From the NCBI GenBank assembly GCA_034696485.1, contig JAQIWT010000032.1, forward strand, positions 1-50,848: a stretch of DNA of 50,848 bases, in the 5' to 3' direction. The translations under genes and the position numbers were made by a program. The DNA comes from Isohypsibius dastychi. Taxonomy: Eukaryota > Tardigrada > Eutardigrada > Parachela > Isohypsibiidae. How positions within the stretch are numbered: the first letter of the stretch is position 1; the number at the start of each line of letters is the position of its first letter. The notes beneath the pieces were generated by a model. The model ran no database searches and was not told where the DNA came from. It was given only the letters and a program-made list of their open reading frames with translations. This document shows positions 37,893 through 49,598 of this stretch, piece after piece.

Positions 37893-40544
37893 TTACTGTG
37901 GTACTTTTGTTAATACGGACCTTGAATGAAAGCGGTAGAATATGGTCAAGGGCATCGAGATCAATGTCACCAGTGTCCACTGAAACGAAAAACAACATAA
38001 TTTTTTCAACTTCGACCAGAGCTGAAATGCAATACCGCCCAGAGTCCGTAGAACTTTATTTGTTGAGGATACAGTTGTTGTCGCCATGCTTCCATCGATT
38101 CCAGAGCCCAGAGACTAAAGTTGCAAACGAGGAGAAACGTCACGAATTCCCGTCCTGGTTTATGACGAATCTGCTTCTCGCTGCAAGCTCTTCTGCGCGT
38201 GCCGTTCATCAAAAAGACAGTCTGGAATGTCGACTGGATGATTTTCAAAAACGACGACAGCAAGCCCAACATGTCAACAAGATTCTGCTTTTGCAAGACG
38301 GTGTGATGACCGCTGATTAGGACGAATGTTGGGAGAACATAGACTCCAGTTTGCGAAACGTAGAGCAGAATATCGGAGAGCGACGATCCAACGTCTGGAT
38401 CGAATTTGAGTTTGCGCATTCGGATGAATGCGACTGCAACGGCGAGAATCATGAGCGAGTACAAGACGATTTCCATCAAGTTCACTTGAAGGATCGCCAA
38501 GCGGATGTAATCCTCACGGATGATCCAGACGAAATACAGAACCATGCTGCAATCAAGAAATACAGTGGAATCAGACCAGCGGACGCTCGTAGAAGTGCTG
38601 GGGGGGGGGGGGGGTATCCCCTTGAGAGCCATGGTGCTCCCCGAAGACTTACATTTTCTCGCTTCCCGAAGCAAAGCGAAGCGGAATTTCTTTATCGCTT
38701 TTTTCATTGTTTTGTGAAACCGAACCTGCCCCCCCCCCTTTGCAAAACTGGGTTCCTCACCTTACAATCGAAGCAAGCATGAGAAGGAGCCCGAAGAAGA
38801 GTCCCCGTGTGGCACCATGACAGTCAACTGTGTACTGCTGTCTCTTCTTTTTATAACTAGCGAAGTCATGTGTTCTAATCCGCAGAGTAGCGTTCTCTTC
38901 GATGCCTTTCCCGACGTTCTCCCACATGGCGTAAACAAGGGTCGCACAGATCAAGCTGCATTCGATGATGCACGGATACAAAAATGGGCTGGCCTTGAAA
39001 AACATACGTCTTTCTGACATACTGTAGTTTAGTACTGCTGCGTTGTCGTGTGGTTACCTGGTGTAAAATCCCACCGACGGACGTTCGCGACCGACAGGAG
39101 GGGTCGACATAATTTCTGGTCGACGAATTGGTTGTACGACTACGAAGAATTGGGAATGTTTCATTCATGTCGAGGAACTTGAATGATATCCCCTCGCGAA
39201 ACTCGCTCAGATCCAGTTCGTGTTTGGTTTCATCGATCAAGACGCTTAGCCAGGTACAGATGTTTGTCGCGATCAACTGAAAGTAAAAGAAGTCCCGGTT
39301 ATCATGTATCGACAAAATTCTTACTGACAAAAGAGGATTAAAACTGAAAATGTTTATTTTAGAACTGACTGAGTGAAAAAAATTAAATGTTCACGTTTGG
39401 CATTCCAGGTTTATTGGGACTCACGTGCATAAGCCCGAAGCTGGTGACTGTGGTCCACTTTTCGGTTCGAATCTGTAATGAAAAATTCAATTCAATATAT
39501 TTCACTAATAACAGCGAACAACGTTCGTGAAAATTCTTTAACTTGGTTCACGACGCATAGGACACAAATACATGATTTCTTACCGTTGAATTAACAAAGA
39601 CGAAATAAAGCTGCATAAACGTATGAACAAATCGGAACACCGGGGCAAGTAAGACCAGATACTGGAAACACGGGTCACCCTGTGGCATATCAAAATACTG
39701 GCCAAAGTCTAAACAGGAAAACAACATGGATCCGATCCCGAAAACCACAGCACCCTGTTTTGAAAACAATATTAAATCATTGACTACGTACAACATCATG
39801 TGATTCCATTTCTTACCATTCGTAAATAGAAACTCCCAACTTTCGCCGACTGGTGATTTGGAATAATCTCAGCAAACGTTGTGCGGTTCGACGCTGCGGA
39901 ATTCCGGTTTGATTTCGAGGATGTACCACATGAACAAAGTCGAATAAAATGATAGCGAAACCACCATTTCAAATGAAGAAGCTGGCGACGGCCGGAATTC
40001 AGGGAGAACACACAGGCGAACAAAATATACACCAAAGACGTTCCATACAGAAACACATAAAAACTCTGCAAAAACAAAGTAAGAAATAAATAAAATTTTG
40101 AATTTGAAAACTGGATGTCGTACCTGATAGAAAAACGGCTGGATCTTCACGGAGATTATTTCCGACAGAGGATACGCGGCTCCAAGCACCACCAAGCACA
40201 ACGCGTACAAAACACTTAGATTTCTCCAGGTTGTTTTTCTACAAGCAATTTCATCCTGAGTTTTCAGAGAGTTGATTGTAATTTGAGATATTCACGAACG
40301 TTGCCAGCTTCCGAGATCGATTAATACCATCCGAGTCCGTCCGAGATTCCACAGAGCTCCGCATCGTAACGAGCACTGGAGCAACAGGTGGGGTTTTCTC
40401 TGGTCCATTGGGTTTGGTCTGCTTAGGAACATCCTCAAAATACTGACTGGCCGATCTGATTTTCGGGAATGCGCTTTCGTAGAGTAGTTGCTCCTCGCAA
40501 GAATCGTCCTTTGCTAATGGCGCTTTTCGGGAATTTGAAGTCAT
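37893..40544 (-). CDS. OTOP: Otopetrin proton channel
   Basis: Otopetrins form dimeric proton-selective channels; in flies and vertebrates they serve acid taste and other pH sensing. Evidence is spread across exons: a polar N-terminus of about 90 residues (MTSNSRKAPLAKDDS); helices LYALCLVVLGAAYPLSEI and FLYGTSLVYILFACVF; the family blocks SFYLRM, VVFGIGSMLFSCLDFG and HTFMQLYFVFVNS; the signature MHLIATNICTWLSVLIDETK; and, in the C-terminal half, PCIIECSLICATLVYAMW, GLFFGLLLMLASIV, ISGHHTVLQKQNLVDM, KPGREFVTFLLVCNFSLW, IKFYGLWAWTLVTLI and PLTIFYRFHS. This is the 12-helix order of the family. Start ATG is at 40542-40544, stop TAA at 37893-37895. Intron 38547-38760 contains G15 and C10 runs. 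Introns can be as short as about 50 bp, as after LATF in the first exon. Confidence 0.94.
38600..38738. repeat. Insert bounded by G15 and C10 runs in an otopetrin intron
   Basis: G15 at 38600-38614 and C10 at 38729-38738 face each other as imperfect inverted ends within intron 38547-38760. The interior includes AAGCAAAGCGAAGCGGAA, similar to a motif (GCTTTGCTTAGCGAAGCGG) in the hAT-type element at 423-615. No target duplication could be assigned, so a transposon origin is only suspected. Confidence 0.5.
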
Positions 40545-41031
40545 TTTGGAAATCGGCGTGACATGTCTGGCAGCATGCTTTGAGATTTTTTTTAACCGTC
40601 TTATTGATATTGCTTTATTTGTGTTATGTGCACAAAAGATCTGCGGTCGGTATTATGTTCGCACATTCTCTAACCGGTTTTGACTGCTTTGATTTCGGCT
40701 CATTAAAAAAGTCAAGCGACACCGGCTGGCTGGCGGAGCACGACGAGTACGGACATAACCGTCTGTCGTGCAAACTAATTCTGACTCACTACCGTACATC
40801 TAAAGCGGAGCATGATACTGAAGAATGCAAGATGTGTGGAAGAAACACTTAAGAATACTTTTTGCTTCAGACTTTCTCGTGAGCTTCGTTAGACCTCCTT
40901 CTAGAAGAATAGTAAATATGGGTTTCGATGATTGCTCACATGAAGTCCAGACATAAGGTAACACAGAAGAGGTAATATTTCATTTGCCAACACTGATGGA
41001 TGATGTTTTCGATGTCCACCATTGCGACGCT
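40545..41031. other. Intergenic region, otopetrin promoter / kelch-like 3' end
   Basis: Upstream of the otopetrin start and downstream of the kelch-like stop. It should hold the otopetrin promoter. The small open frame at 40580-40852 lacks any recognised feature. Nothing else seen. Confidence 0.5.
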
Positions 41032-43346
41032 TCAGTTTTCCAACGGTCGTTTTGTACTCTTTCGCGGGGGAAGGCCAAATGAAGAAGCCAGAAGCCGAAC
41101 TGGGAAAAAGTCCCCATACTCAAGGACGCTGATGGTCGTTTTTTGGGATTTTGTCCACGTGTCGGCGACGTGATCGTAGACTCTTGTAGCATACACTTGT
41201 GTCCTTGCTCTGTCCTTGTTTCCTTGCTTTGATTGGACCACGCAAACGATCCTGTTCTCCACGTTCAAGACTTTTACGAGTGCGTCAGCGCAGGCGGCTG
41301 AAAAGAAATTAATATGCATAAGTATTTCATTCGACGTGGAAATAGAGCTGAATTTCTTTAATAGCGTTTGATGATTCGGGCTCAAACTTGAATAGAGGAA
41401 TGGTTAGATTTGACAGTTGGAGATGGACTAACCGCTTTCATGAGTTTCTGAAGTAGCTGCGTTGAAAATTGACAGCTTGTTCTCGTCACACACTGGAAAA
41501 AAGGCCGTCATCTTGATAAACCATGAGAACTCGCATTACCTGTGAAGTATATCCTTCCATCAGGCCCAATACAACAACTTTCTGGGTAGTTCGGAAACGG
41601 GGTTGCATCCAAGTCGTCAGTGTCAGACCAAGCCTGAGACGGATTGACAGCGCTAGGGTCATAAATATAATGACCTTCCCGAGGGAACATATGGATTTTC
41701 CCTTCGAATCCAATCAGCAAAAAATGATCGAGGTCGAGAAGGTAGTCAGGTACATCAAGCTCGGTTGTACGGCTGCAACTCATGTCGGAACTGTCGAATC
41801 TGAGGAACATGCGCTGATCGTCAGTCCATAGAACCATATAAATGAACCCATCAAGATATGTTATGGAACCTAGATGATACTCCGATGAGAACATTCCGTT
41901 CGAATGGCGAGAGAACACTTACGATTGGAACAGGAAAGTCGAGCTTTTACTGAAGAAAAACCGTCTGACATGTTAGCCACTTTCGGAATCCAATTATCAA
42001 GGAGTGGATTGACTGCATACAGCGAGTCGTTTCGAGAGATGTAAATCATATTTGTAGGAGATACACAGCAATGATGATAAACAGCATCTGGAGTGAGTTT
42101 GCAGGGCAAAGCCACCTGTCCAGCAGATCGAGCCAAAGGGTCAAAACAACGCATCCCGCGATTTCCACGGCGTGGCAAGAATGCCACTACCTCAATTGTT
42201 CCTACAAAACACATCATGATCATGATCATGCGATTGTTGAATGACAAATTTAAAATTACGGGACTGAGACTCGGAAGAATCGCTGATACAAGAGGCAGCC
42301 ATGCGAATTGCAGAAGGAATAGATGAATCATCCCGAAATTCCGTACGAGTGGCTTCCGACAGACAGCCACCACGAACATATCTGGCCATGGCTAGAAAGT
42401 CATCAGACCTTGCCGAGGGATCCAAAGCCACCCAGCGAAAAAGAGTTTGAAAAAGTAGATCTTCTCTGACAACGAAGAGGGCGGGATCCGAGACAATGCT
42501 CAACCACTACAACAATACAGTTGACATGACATGAGCTATTTCATAAAATCCCTCATCAATACCTGTCTTCCAGACAAGTTCAAAAACTGATCCGAGCATG
42601 CTGCAAGGACGTATTCAAATCTGCTTTTGGCAGTTTTAAAAGCTTCCTCGCACAAGCCATTGTACCCATGATATTCCTCTGGAGTCAAACAACTCCATAC
42701 AATAAATGCCATATTCAGATTCCTGATCTCCCTTCGAATCAACGCAGAGAAGTGCACGGAAAGTTTCGTCATTCCGAGGAAGCTCGCCGCACCAACGAGA
42801 GCTTCAAGGCTACTGTAACTCCCCATTTCCACAAGCCCAGTCGACGCAAGCTCAAGCAAACTAGAGAGACGAAAGTCAGATAGATTTCCACTCAAGAATA
42901 AAGCAAAGAAAATCTCACTTTTTGAACACGTTGAGTGGAATGTCTTTCAACTTGATTTCCGGAGTCAGTTCAGCATTATCTTTACTCCAGCGTTCCACAA
43001 AAGAACGGAAGTATGCACTTATATGCATGAGATGAATTTTGTTGCATACGATGGCATCTTCGTCGTCACCTTTGCCTCGAACAATAATTTGACCAATCTG
43101 ATCTTGCAAGCCCATCTTCCAGTGCTCCTGGAGAATTTCCAACGAGTCAACAGCATCACACTCAAACAACTTGCAATACGACTTCCCATTTTTCTGCATC
43201 ACAAGCTTTTTAGGCCAATCCAATTCAGGCATTTCGACGAAAGATACCAACGCGAGTGAAAAATCAAAATATTTCTCGTTCCAAATGGAAAATGGTCTGT
43301 GACCAGCTTGATTGAGTGGAATGTAGTTTGAAAACATTGTAAACAT
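41032..43346 (-). CDS. BTB-BACK-kelch-like protein
   Basis: Likely substrate adaptor for a CUL3 ubiquitin ligase. The BTB domain spans IVCNKIHLMHISAYFRSFVE to FKNLLELASTGLVEMGSYSS and FLGMTKLSVHFSALI. The BACK domain follows (FEYVLAACSDQFLNLSG, then VVREDLLFQTLFRWVALDP and VRGGCLSEA). The C-terminal half has degenerate kelch-type blades such as MRCFDPLARSAGQVA, MIYISRNDSLYAVNPLLDNW and RIYFTG, ending KSTKRPLEN then TGA at 41032-41034. An N-terminal extension of about 90 residues before BTB is not typical of KLHL proteins. The BTB dimer interface start looks weak, so its boundary is uncertain. Start ATG at 43344-43346. Introns are short (about 60 bp after VFKN). No orthologue could be named. 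Confidence 0.85.
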
Positions 43347-44090
43347 TTAGCCTCTCGGTTATAGTACTCATAAGGTACCCGCTTACTAACGCTTCACCAC
43401 ACCACACGGACTTATTTCCTCGACAAGTTCAGAAGTTCTCCAATGAAGCACACAATTAACCAGATCAGTTAGTTTTGAAACCATTCGGTCCGAGTGCTTT
43501 TTGCATTTTATTTAAATTACTCAACAGACGATTAAAACATGAAAATGTCCAAGGGGGTTCACCGACCGACAGCACGAAAACCAGTTAAAATGAAAAACAC
43601 ACCAGAAAGGAAAACCAACAAAACAAACAATACTCAACAAATACAGACAGGCGAGAAAATAAGCACAGACTCAAGAAAAGAGAATTCAATATCAAACTCA
43701 TTTTCCACATGCCGAATAACCATCTAACCAATCAACCAAAATCAATCAATCAAATAGATATAAAACCGATATTCTCCATCAATCTCTCTTCTCTTTCACT
43801 CCCATCTTCCCTGAGAAGAAAACACCAGGCTTCCAAAATATCCGCGTAAAATACTCCATGCATAAAAAGGAAGAATGATTTCCAAAAGAGATGTGGATAA
43901 ATATGTTCGTTTCCTAAATATTTCCATTCCGTCGCTTCTTCGTCCCAATTTGTGATTATTATAAAGAAGGCTGCTTTTCCATTTCCAAATCTTGTCATGA
44001 CCAAAAAATCTTCCGACGTAATCTTTCTCGGCAAATACTGTTTTCTAATGGGTTTGTTTCATATGATCTTGCGTTGGTTCTTTTTCTGCA
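43347..44090. other. Intergenic region, kelch-like promoter / phosphatase 3' end
   Basis: Contains the upstream region of the kelch-like gene and the 3' end of the phosphatase gene. The frame at 43539-43727 is low-complexity Lys/Thr/Asn sequence and was not called. Nothing else seen. Confidence 0.5.
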
Positions 44091-47000
44091 TTATGTTGAT
44101 GGCGGTGGAGTAGGGGAAGGTGAGGGGGAATTCGGCGCCATCGGCTGAGGGGGACTGACAAAATGAGAGTAATACATTTCCATGTGAGAATGAAGCTGGT
44201 GGGAAATCTTCAGCGAATCGCGAATCCAATGTCGAACATCCAAATCCTGAAAGTAACCGAAGAATTTAAAACAGGAAATTACCCAAGGAAAAAACAAAAG
44301 GGAAGAAAGGATGAAAATGTTTGCCAACCAATAACGTGATATTCAAAATTATCAATATCTTATATCAAACTTTAACGTTTCTTTTCACGTTTAATTATAA
44401 AATTTCAATTTAGGAAATCACTACAGGCTGGCCCTTCACCCCGGTTCTTCATAGGCACCCAGTTTTTTTCACCCCGATTCTTTACAGGCACCCCGGCTTT
44501 TTGATTAATTAAAAAAAGGTCAACACCTCATTTCTTTTGGGCACCATTTCAAATCGATTCATTAATTTGATTTAACATTTAATATTTTTGAACGAATTAT
44601 TCCGAAACAAACCAAATTAAGCAAACAAAACTTTGAATCATGTTTAACAAATATCAAAAAAGCAATTTCAGTTGAATGAATGATTGGTGAAATTAATTCC
44701 CACAAATAAGTCAATCCAAAACTAATGTCCTCATCATTTTATGACAAAAAAAGCGCCAACAACCAAAGAAATAATCTGTACAAAATTGCGGAAAACAAAT
44801 CACGCACGAAATCAGTTTCCCGACTCAAAACGCCCATCGTAATTTCTCACAAGACAGATTTCATTTCGACAAGAACGGCAAAACAATCTCAACGAACATT
44901 TGGAGAATAAATAATTTGGAGAATCAGAGTTGTGCTAGAAGGAAATTAATTAAATCACCTGTTCGCTATCAGCCAGAGTGTCGAGGAAGTTGGCCAGATG
45001 GAGAAGATCGCAATCGTTATCATCGCCAATCCAACTTCGAATTGGGATTCCGTTATCAATGTGGAATGCAAATGAGGCAATCTGATTGTCGACGATAATT
45101 AATCGGGATAGATCGCGCGTGAAGATGGAGAGGTCCTTTACGAATGATCCACAACCAACGGGTACGCAGTGATCCCGATAAAACCGATATCTGGAAAAGT
45201 ATCGATTAGATTACATTTCTCTAAACAATCATCGAAAAACAGCAAAAATCGAGTCAACATCAGCAAATCGCAAATATTCTACAACTAACTAGAATCAGTC
45301 AAGTGCAGCAGTAAAACCTCAAAAATAAAACATCCCAACCACGTCAACTGGATTTAGATAGTTTCTAAACCAGAACAAACAAGTAAAAGCCAAAGCATGC
45401 GCTAAATTGTTTTCTGACTAAATTTGTTATATTTTCTAAACGCTTGACAGAAGCTTTGAAAATGCGACAAAAGCACAATTCTTCATCAAAAAATCAGTGT
45501 TTCATGAAAATACGTTGATTTCTCGAAAAGAAAACGATAACCAACCGGTTAATTTCAAAACACAACATGTAAACAAAAATTCAGGAAGTAGTTTATCAGA
45601 CAAAGCTGAAAATGCAAAATGTGAAGAGTTTCGGTGGCTGCAAGTCAAGGGCCACTTAATTCCAAATATTCATCACCAACAACTCCGCTACCCTCAGCAA
45701 GCGAAACCTTCCTCTTTCTACATAAGCGCACAGATTTCTGAAAAAGGAATTACAGTTCTCTAATTCAACTACGTAATACAAAAATAAATAAATAAAAAAA
45801 TAAATATCAAACATATTCAAGATTGTCATTTATTAAATATTAATCGTTAATTAAACAAATTCACATCACTTGGGACAAAATCTAATGGATCAAATGTTTT
45901 TGAAATTACCCTGAAAAATAAAACCCAGCTTACATGTTTGAAGAAAGTCAGACAGTAAAGTCATTCTATGAAAACTTGTCGCGTTTAAAACCTAATTCCA
46001 TAACAGAAAATAAACATATAAATCGAATTTTAACCATACTTGATGAAATTTCCTTCCGGGTCGAGGAGGTCCAGCATTTTCGACGAGTAATTCTTCATGG
46101 ATGCCGTGAAAACCATCACTTCGAATTTCTGCGACACTTTCTCCAAGAACTCCCTCACAAAAGGCCTCAATCGGGCAAAGACCTGCCAACAACATGAGAA
46201 CGACATTATAAATCGATATCGCAAAAATGTGACTTATTATCGATCGATTAAAAACGGGAGCTCAACGCACCGCCAACTGGGTCGATTCCCCGTTCCTGCT
46301 GTTATCCGGTACATCGACGATGAAGCTGTAATCGTACTTGGAAGGCGGCTCATTGGTGAAGCAGTGCACTAACGTCTCATCCTTAAATTCCCAAAACGAG
46401 CAATTAAAAAGGAATACTTCTCACAAAAATTAAACCAATCAAAACTGACCAAGTCGAGAACTAGAGTGTATTTGGGACATGAGCGGGTTTTTGGCGGAAG
46501 TGGCGCCGGCAGTCTCTTCGGTGGCGCACCCTGATTCGCTCCACGGAATATTTCAATTCTGTAATAAAAAAACGTAAAAATATTTTTTAATTATTTTTAC
46601 TGAATTGTTAAATTTTTTATTTGATTAATCCTCTTAACGTCTTACACAAATTCCAGCTCGCTTGCAGATGCGGTATAACCATAATTATGTTTCACCGGGC
46701 TAGTTGGAGATGCTGATGATGTCGATTCACTGGCTGATGAGTCTCCGAGCGTTTCATTGCACAAAGACAGCTCCTGGATGGCAGAATTGTCTGAAGAATC
46801 CGTCGATTCTCGCGGCGCATCAGCTTTGATAACTTCGTCAATATCTTGCAGAAATTCCGGCATTTCATCGGTGGCCACTTTTGGAACAAAAATGAGAAAA
46901 GATCGAAAGCATTTCCGGTTCAACTTACGGGATAGAAAATTGGCGGTGACTGACGTGAAGGAATACTCGAGTTCTTTGCGGGTGCCATTGTCCGAAGATG

Positions 47001-47963
47001 TAGAAACGAGATCTAAACAAAAGAAAATGTTCAAAAACTACAAAAGAGGAAATTTGTTTCACACAATTTTTGACGAAATTTTATATTAATATTTTTGAGA
47101 GAAAAAACTCTCGATTGGAAACGGCGAATTATAGAATATCATTTCGATGAGTTTACCGATTGAGATTTTCGTATGAGTAGAGGAGACGACTCTTGATTGG
47201 GAAGGAAAAGAAGCTGCCGAATCCGAAGCTTCCGAGGCACTTGTACTGGAATCTTCCGAATCGGAGGTGTTTGCAGCGGATTCAATACCGCTATCTGAAT
47301 CGAAACAAAGTTTTACAGGAGAAATAAATCGGACAAATTAATGAAATTTGAACGAACCTGTGCTGACGGAGAGGGATTTCAGGCACTGGCTAACCAAAGT
47401 CTGTTCTTGATTTTGAGATGCTTTTGAACGCAACGAATAATTGTGTGCGATTTTTGGACGAACTGAGATGTCTGCTGTATTTGTCCTTTTCCTCCTCACT
47501 CCACCAGTTTGTGGAAGTTGACGCATAGCGATATCTCGTGCGTTCGGACTAAGCTGCTTCTGAAAAAACAAAACTAAATTTCATAAAAAGCTTGTAATTC
47601 TATTATCAAAGAAACAATTGAAAATGAAATTAACATGTTTTTCCTCTATTTTTAAGGTGGTCTGATTTTTAAAATATAATAAGAATGATTCTTTCTATAA
47701 CGATGAAAACAACTAAACAAAAATTGAAAACAAAATTAAAAAAAAACTTGAATAAAAAGACCAAATTAATACCGTAAAAAAAATCCTGCAAAAATTCAGG
47801 AATAAATCATCAAAAGAATTCCGCGATTTTATTCTGGATTTCATGAGCGGAATCATACCTTGACGAGTTTGGTTTTCGCTTTCATCGTAACTTGGCGAGA
47901 TTGCGCGACATTCTTCTTATTCCTCGAGAGGGATAATCTTTCTGAACACCGGACCACTGCCAT
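44091..47963 (-). CDS. CTDSPL2: CTD small phosphatase-like protein (CTDSPL2/SCP4-like)
   Basis: Nuclear HAD-superfamily Ser/Thr phosphatase of the SCP/Dullard group. The first exon starts MAVVRCSERLSLSRNKKN and is basic. The middle, about 200 residues, is Ser/Asp/Glu-rich and disordered (ESAANTSDSEDSSTSASEAS). The catalytic domain begins CPKYTLVLDLDETLVHCF, with the DxDxT nucleophile motif split by an intron between DL and DET. It continues with LRPFVREFLEKVSQKFEVMV, FTASMKNYSSKMLDLLDPEG, FYRDHCVPV and RDLSRLIIVDN, then DNGIPIRSWIGDDNDCDLLH. After the family's C-terminal VR(P/H)xIRD segment there is an added Pro/Ser tail (PNSPSPSPTPPP) before TAA at 44091-44093. Two larger introns (about 44250-44957 and 45190-46040) occur. 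The start ATG at 47961-47963 is the best visible, but an upstream exon is possible. Confidence 0.88.
44435..44545. repeat. 33-bp tandem repeat in a phosphatase intron
   Basis: Two clear copies of TTCACCCCGRTTCTTYAYAGGCACCC start at 44435 and 44468, 33 bp apart. A third, degraded copy (CACCTCATTTCTTTTGGGCACC) ends at about 44545. It stands out as GC-rich sequence in an otherwise AT-rich intron. Confidence 0.7.
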
Positions 47964-49598
47964 AATTCTTATATAACTTTCCTGCACCATGCAGGTATCA
48001 GAAGAAATATTCCAACAATGCAGTCATCACAATCCACAACGTATCCGACTCCGAATAAATACCACTTCCTGCAACCACAAAAAAACGACTATCAGAAAAC
48101 AATAACAAAGAAATTCGAATCATAAGAAAAAAGAATAAAATTTCAAAAATCTGAAAATGAGACAATCATAAAACCCTCAGAAAGCTTATCACCAATAAAA
48201 TATCACACCAACTTTCGATGATTTGTCATAAGCACTTATGAAGTCATTGTACTGAATCTGCTTGAAACTATGAACAAATGACTGATGAAAATCCCCAAAC
48301 CAAACCACAACATCCAAAGCCACTCACACTGTAAAATAACAGCCAGAATTTCGAATTCCAAAAAATCTAAGCAAAACAATTTCAATGAGCAAAATTGCAA
48401 ATCTCTTCCGCTTTCTTCCTTTCTTTCTTCTTCCCCGAAAAAATTCCAAAAAACTGAATAAAGAAGGAAAAGGATCATAGAAGTAACGGCGCCATTTCAG
48501 AAACTTCGAGCGAAAAAAACGCAAAATGAGAAACGGAAACCAAAATCTGGACACAGAAAATTCTGGACAGTAATTCGGAAACTACGTATATCACAACGCT
48601 TCAATATTTCAAAATTTCATCTGTAATTCCGTAACTCTTTCAGAAATCCCGAATCTTTCAAGACTGACTGCGAAAATGTCATAACAAAACAGCAAACTGG
48701 TCCAAGAGCTGCCAGGTCTTCAAAATCGAGCCAAATCATCACCACCAGCCTCCACTATCACATATCCCGCCAGATAATTTCCATTTTTTCCTGATTTCGA
48801 ATAAAATGGCGACTTACTCACCAACTGATCACAAAAAGATAAAAGCAGGGCGGTTGGGATGACTGCAAGGCTGTTCCTTCATAAAAAACAATCTCTGGGT
48901 TCTTCCAGCTCCCCAATTCGATAAATATCCCCAGCAATCCACGTTTTCAGGATAAACATCAACAACGTAGCATGGAGGTAGGGATTTGTGGAACACGCAC
49001 TGCGATCTGGTTTCTGACAGATTTGAAAATTTCGAATCGAAACTGCGCCAAGAAAACGAGTTGTGAGTTTTGGCGTTGTTTGCCATCGGTCTGTCGCTCT
49101 GTACCTTCTCTCTCTTCTCACTCTCACTCATGCTGTCACTCATGCTGTCTCGCTCTCTCCTTTACTCGACTGCGTGCAAAACAGCCTCCATGACGGTCTG
49201 GTGAGTCAACCATGAACGGACGTCATCGAGTTGAGGGGTTAACGTCTATGTCCCCTTACCCGACGATACCCCCTAGCAAAACCCCTTGCGGCTTTCGCCT
49301 TACCCCTTACGCCGCTGTCTCGATACGTGTTTTCAATGGCCGACGATTCAGGAAATCAAGCGCAGCCACGAAGACTGCGGGTACTGTAATGCCCTGGCAT
49401 GGATTTTCTGATTTAAGTTTGTTTTGTACCACTTAATCGGCAGAACGGAGTACTGGTTGGCATTTTGATGTGGCTCGAATTCGATTTATCTTTATTAACA
49501 GGTGCAATACCATTGATGCAAAACGAGATATATACCACATCATTTCAGTATTCTGATTTTTAACTTCGCATTACGTATCGCATGGTCCCGAAATTTGT
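47964..49598. other. Long intergenic region upstream of the phosphatase
   Basis: About 1.6 kb without a supportable gene. It should carry the phosphatase promoter, perhaps a non-coding first exon, and the 3' UTR of the His-rich gene. A CT-rich stretch (TCTCTCTTCTCACTCTCACTCATGC with a 14-bp direct repeat CATGCTGTCACTCA/CATGCTGTCTCGCT) lies at about 49106-49160. The open frame at 48829-49143 (minus) shows no domain. A GGGGTTA/ACCCCTTA-rich patch at 49230-49310 is unexplained. Confidence 0.5.

Noticed and set aside
48829-49143. Open frame of 104 codons on the minus strand upstream of the phosphatase, beginning with a Ser/Glu-rich stretch
   Set aside because: No domain, no splice continuity with the phosphatase exons, and it runs through a CT-rich simple-sequence stretch whose complement gives SES-type codons.
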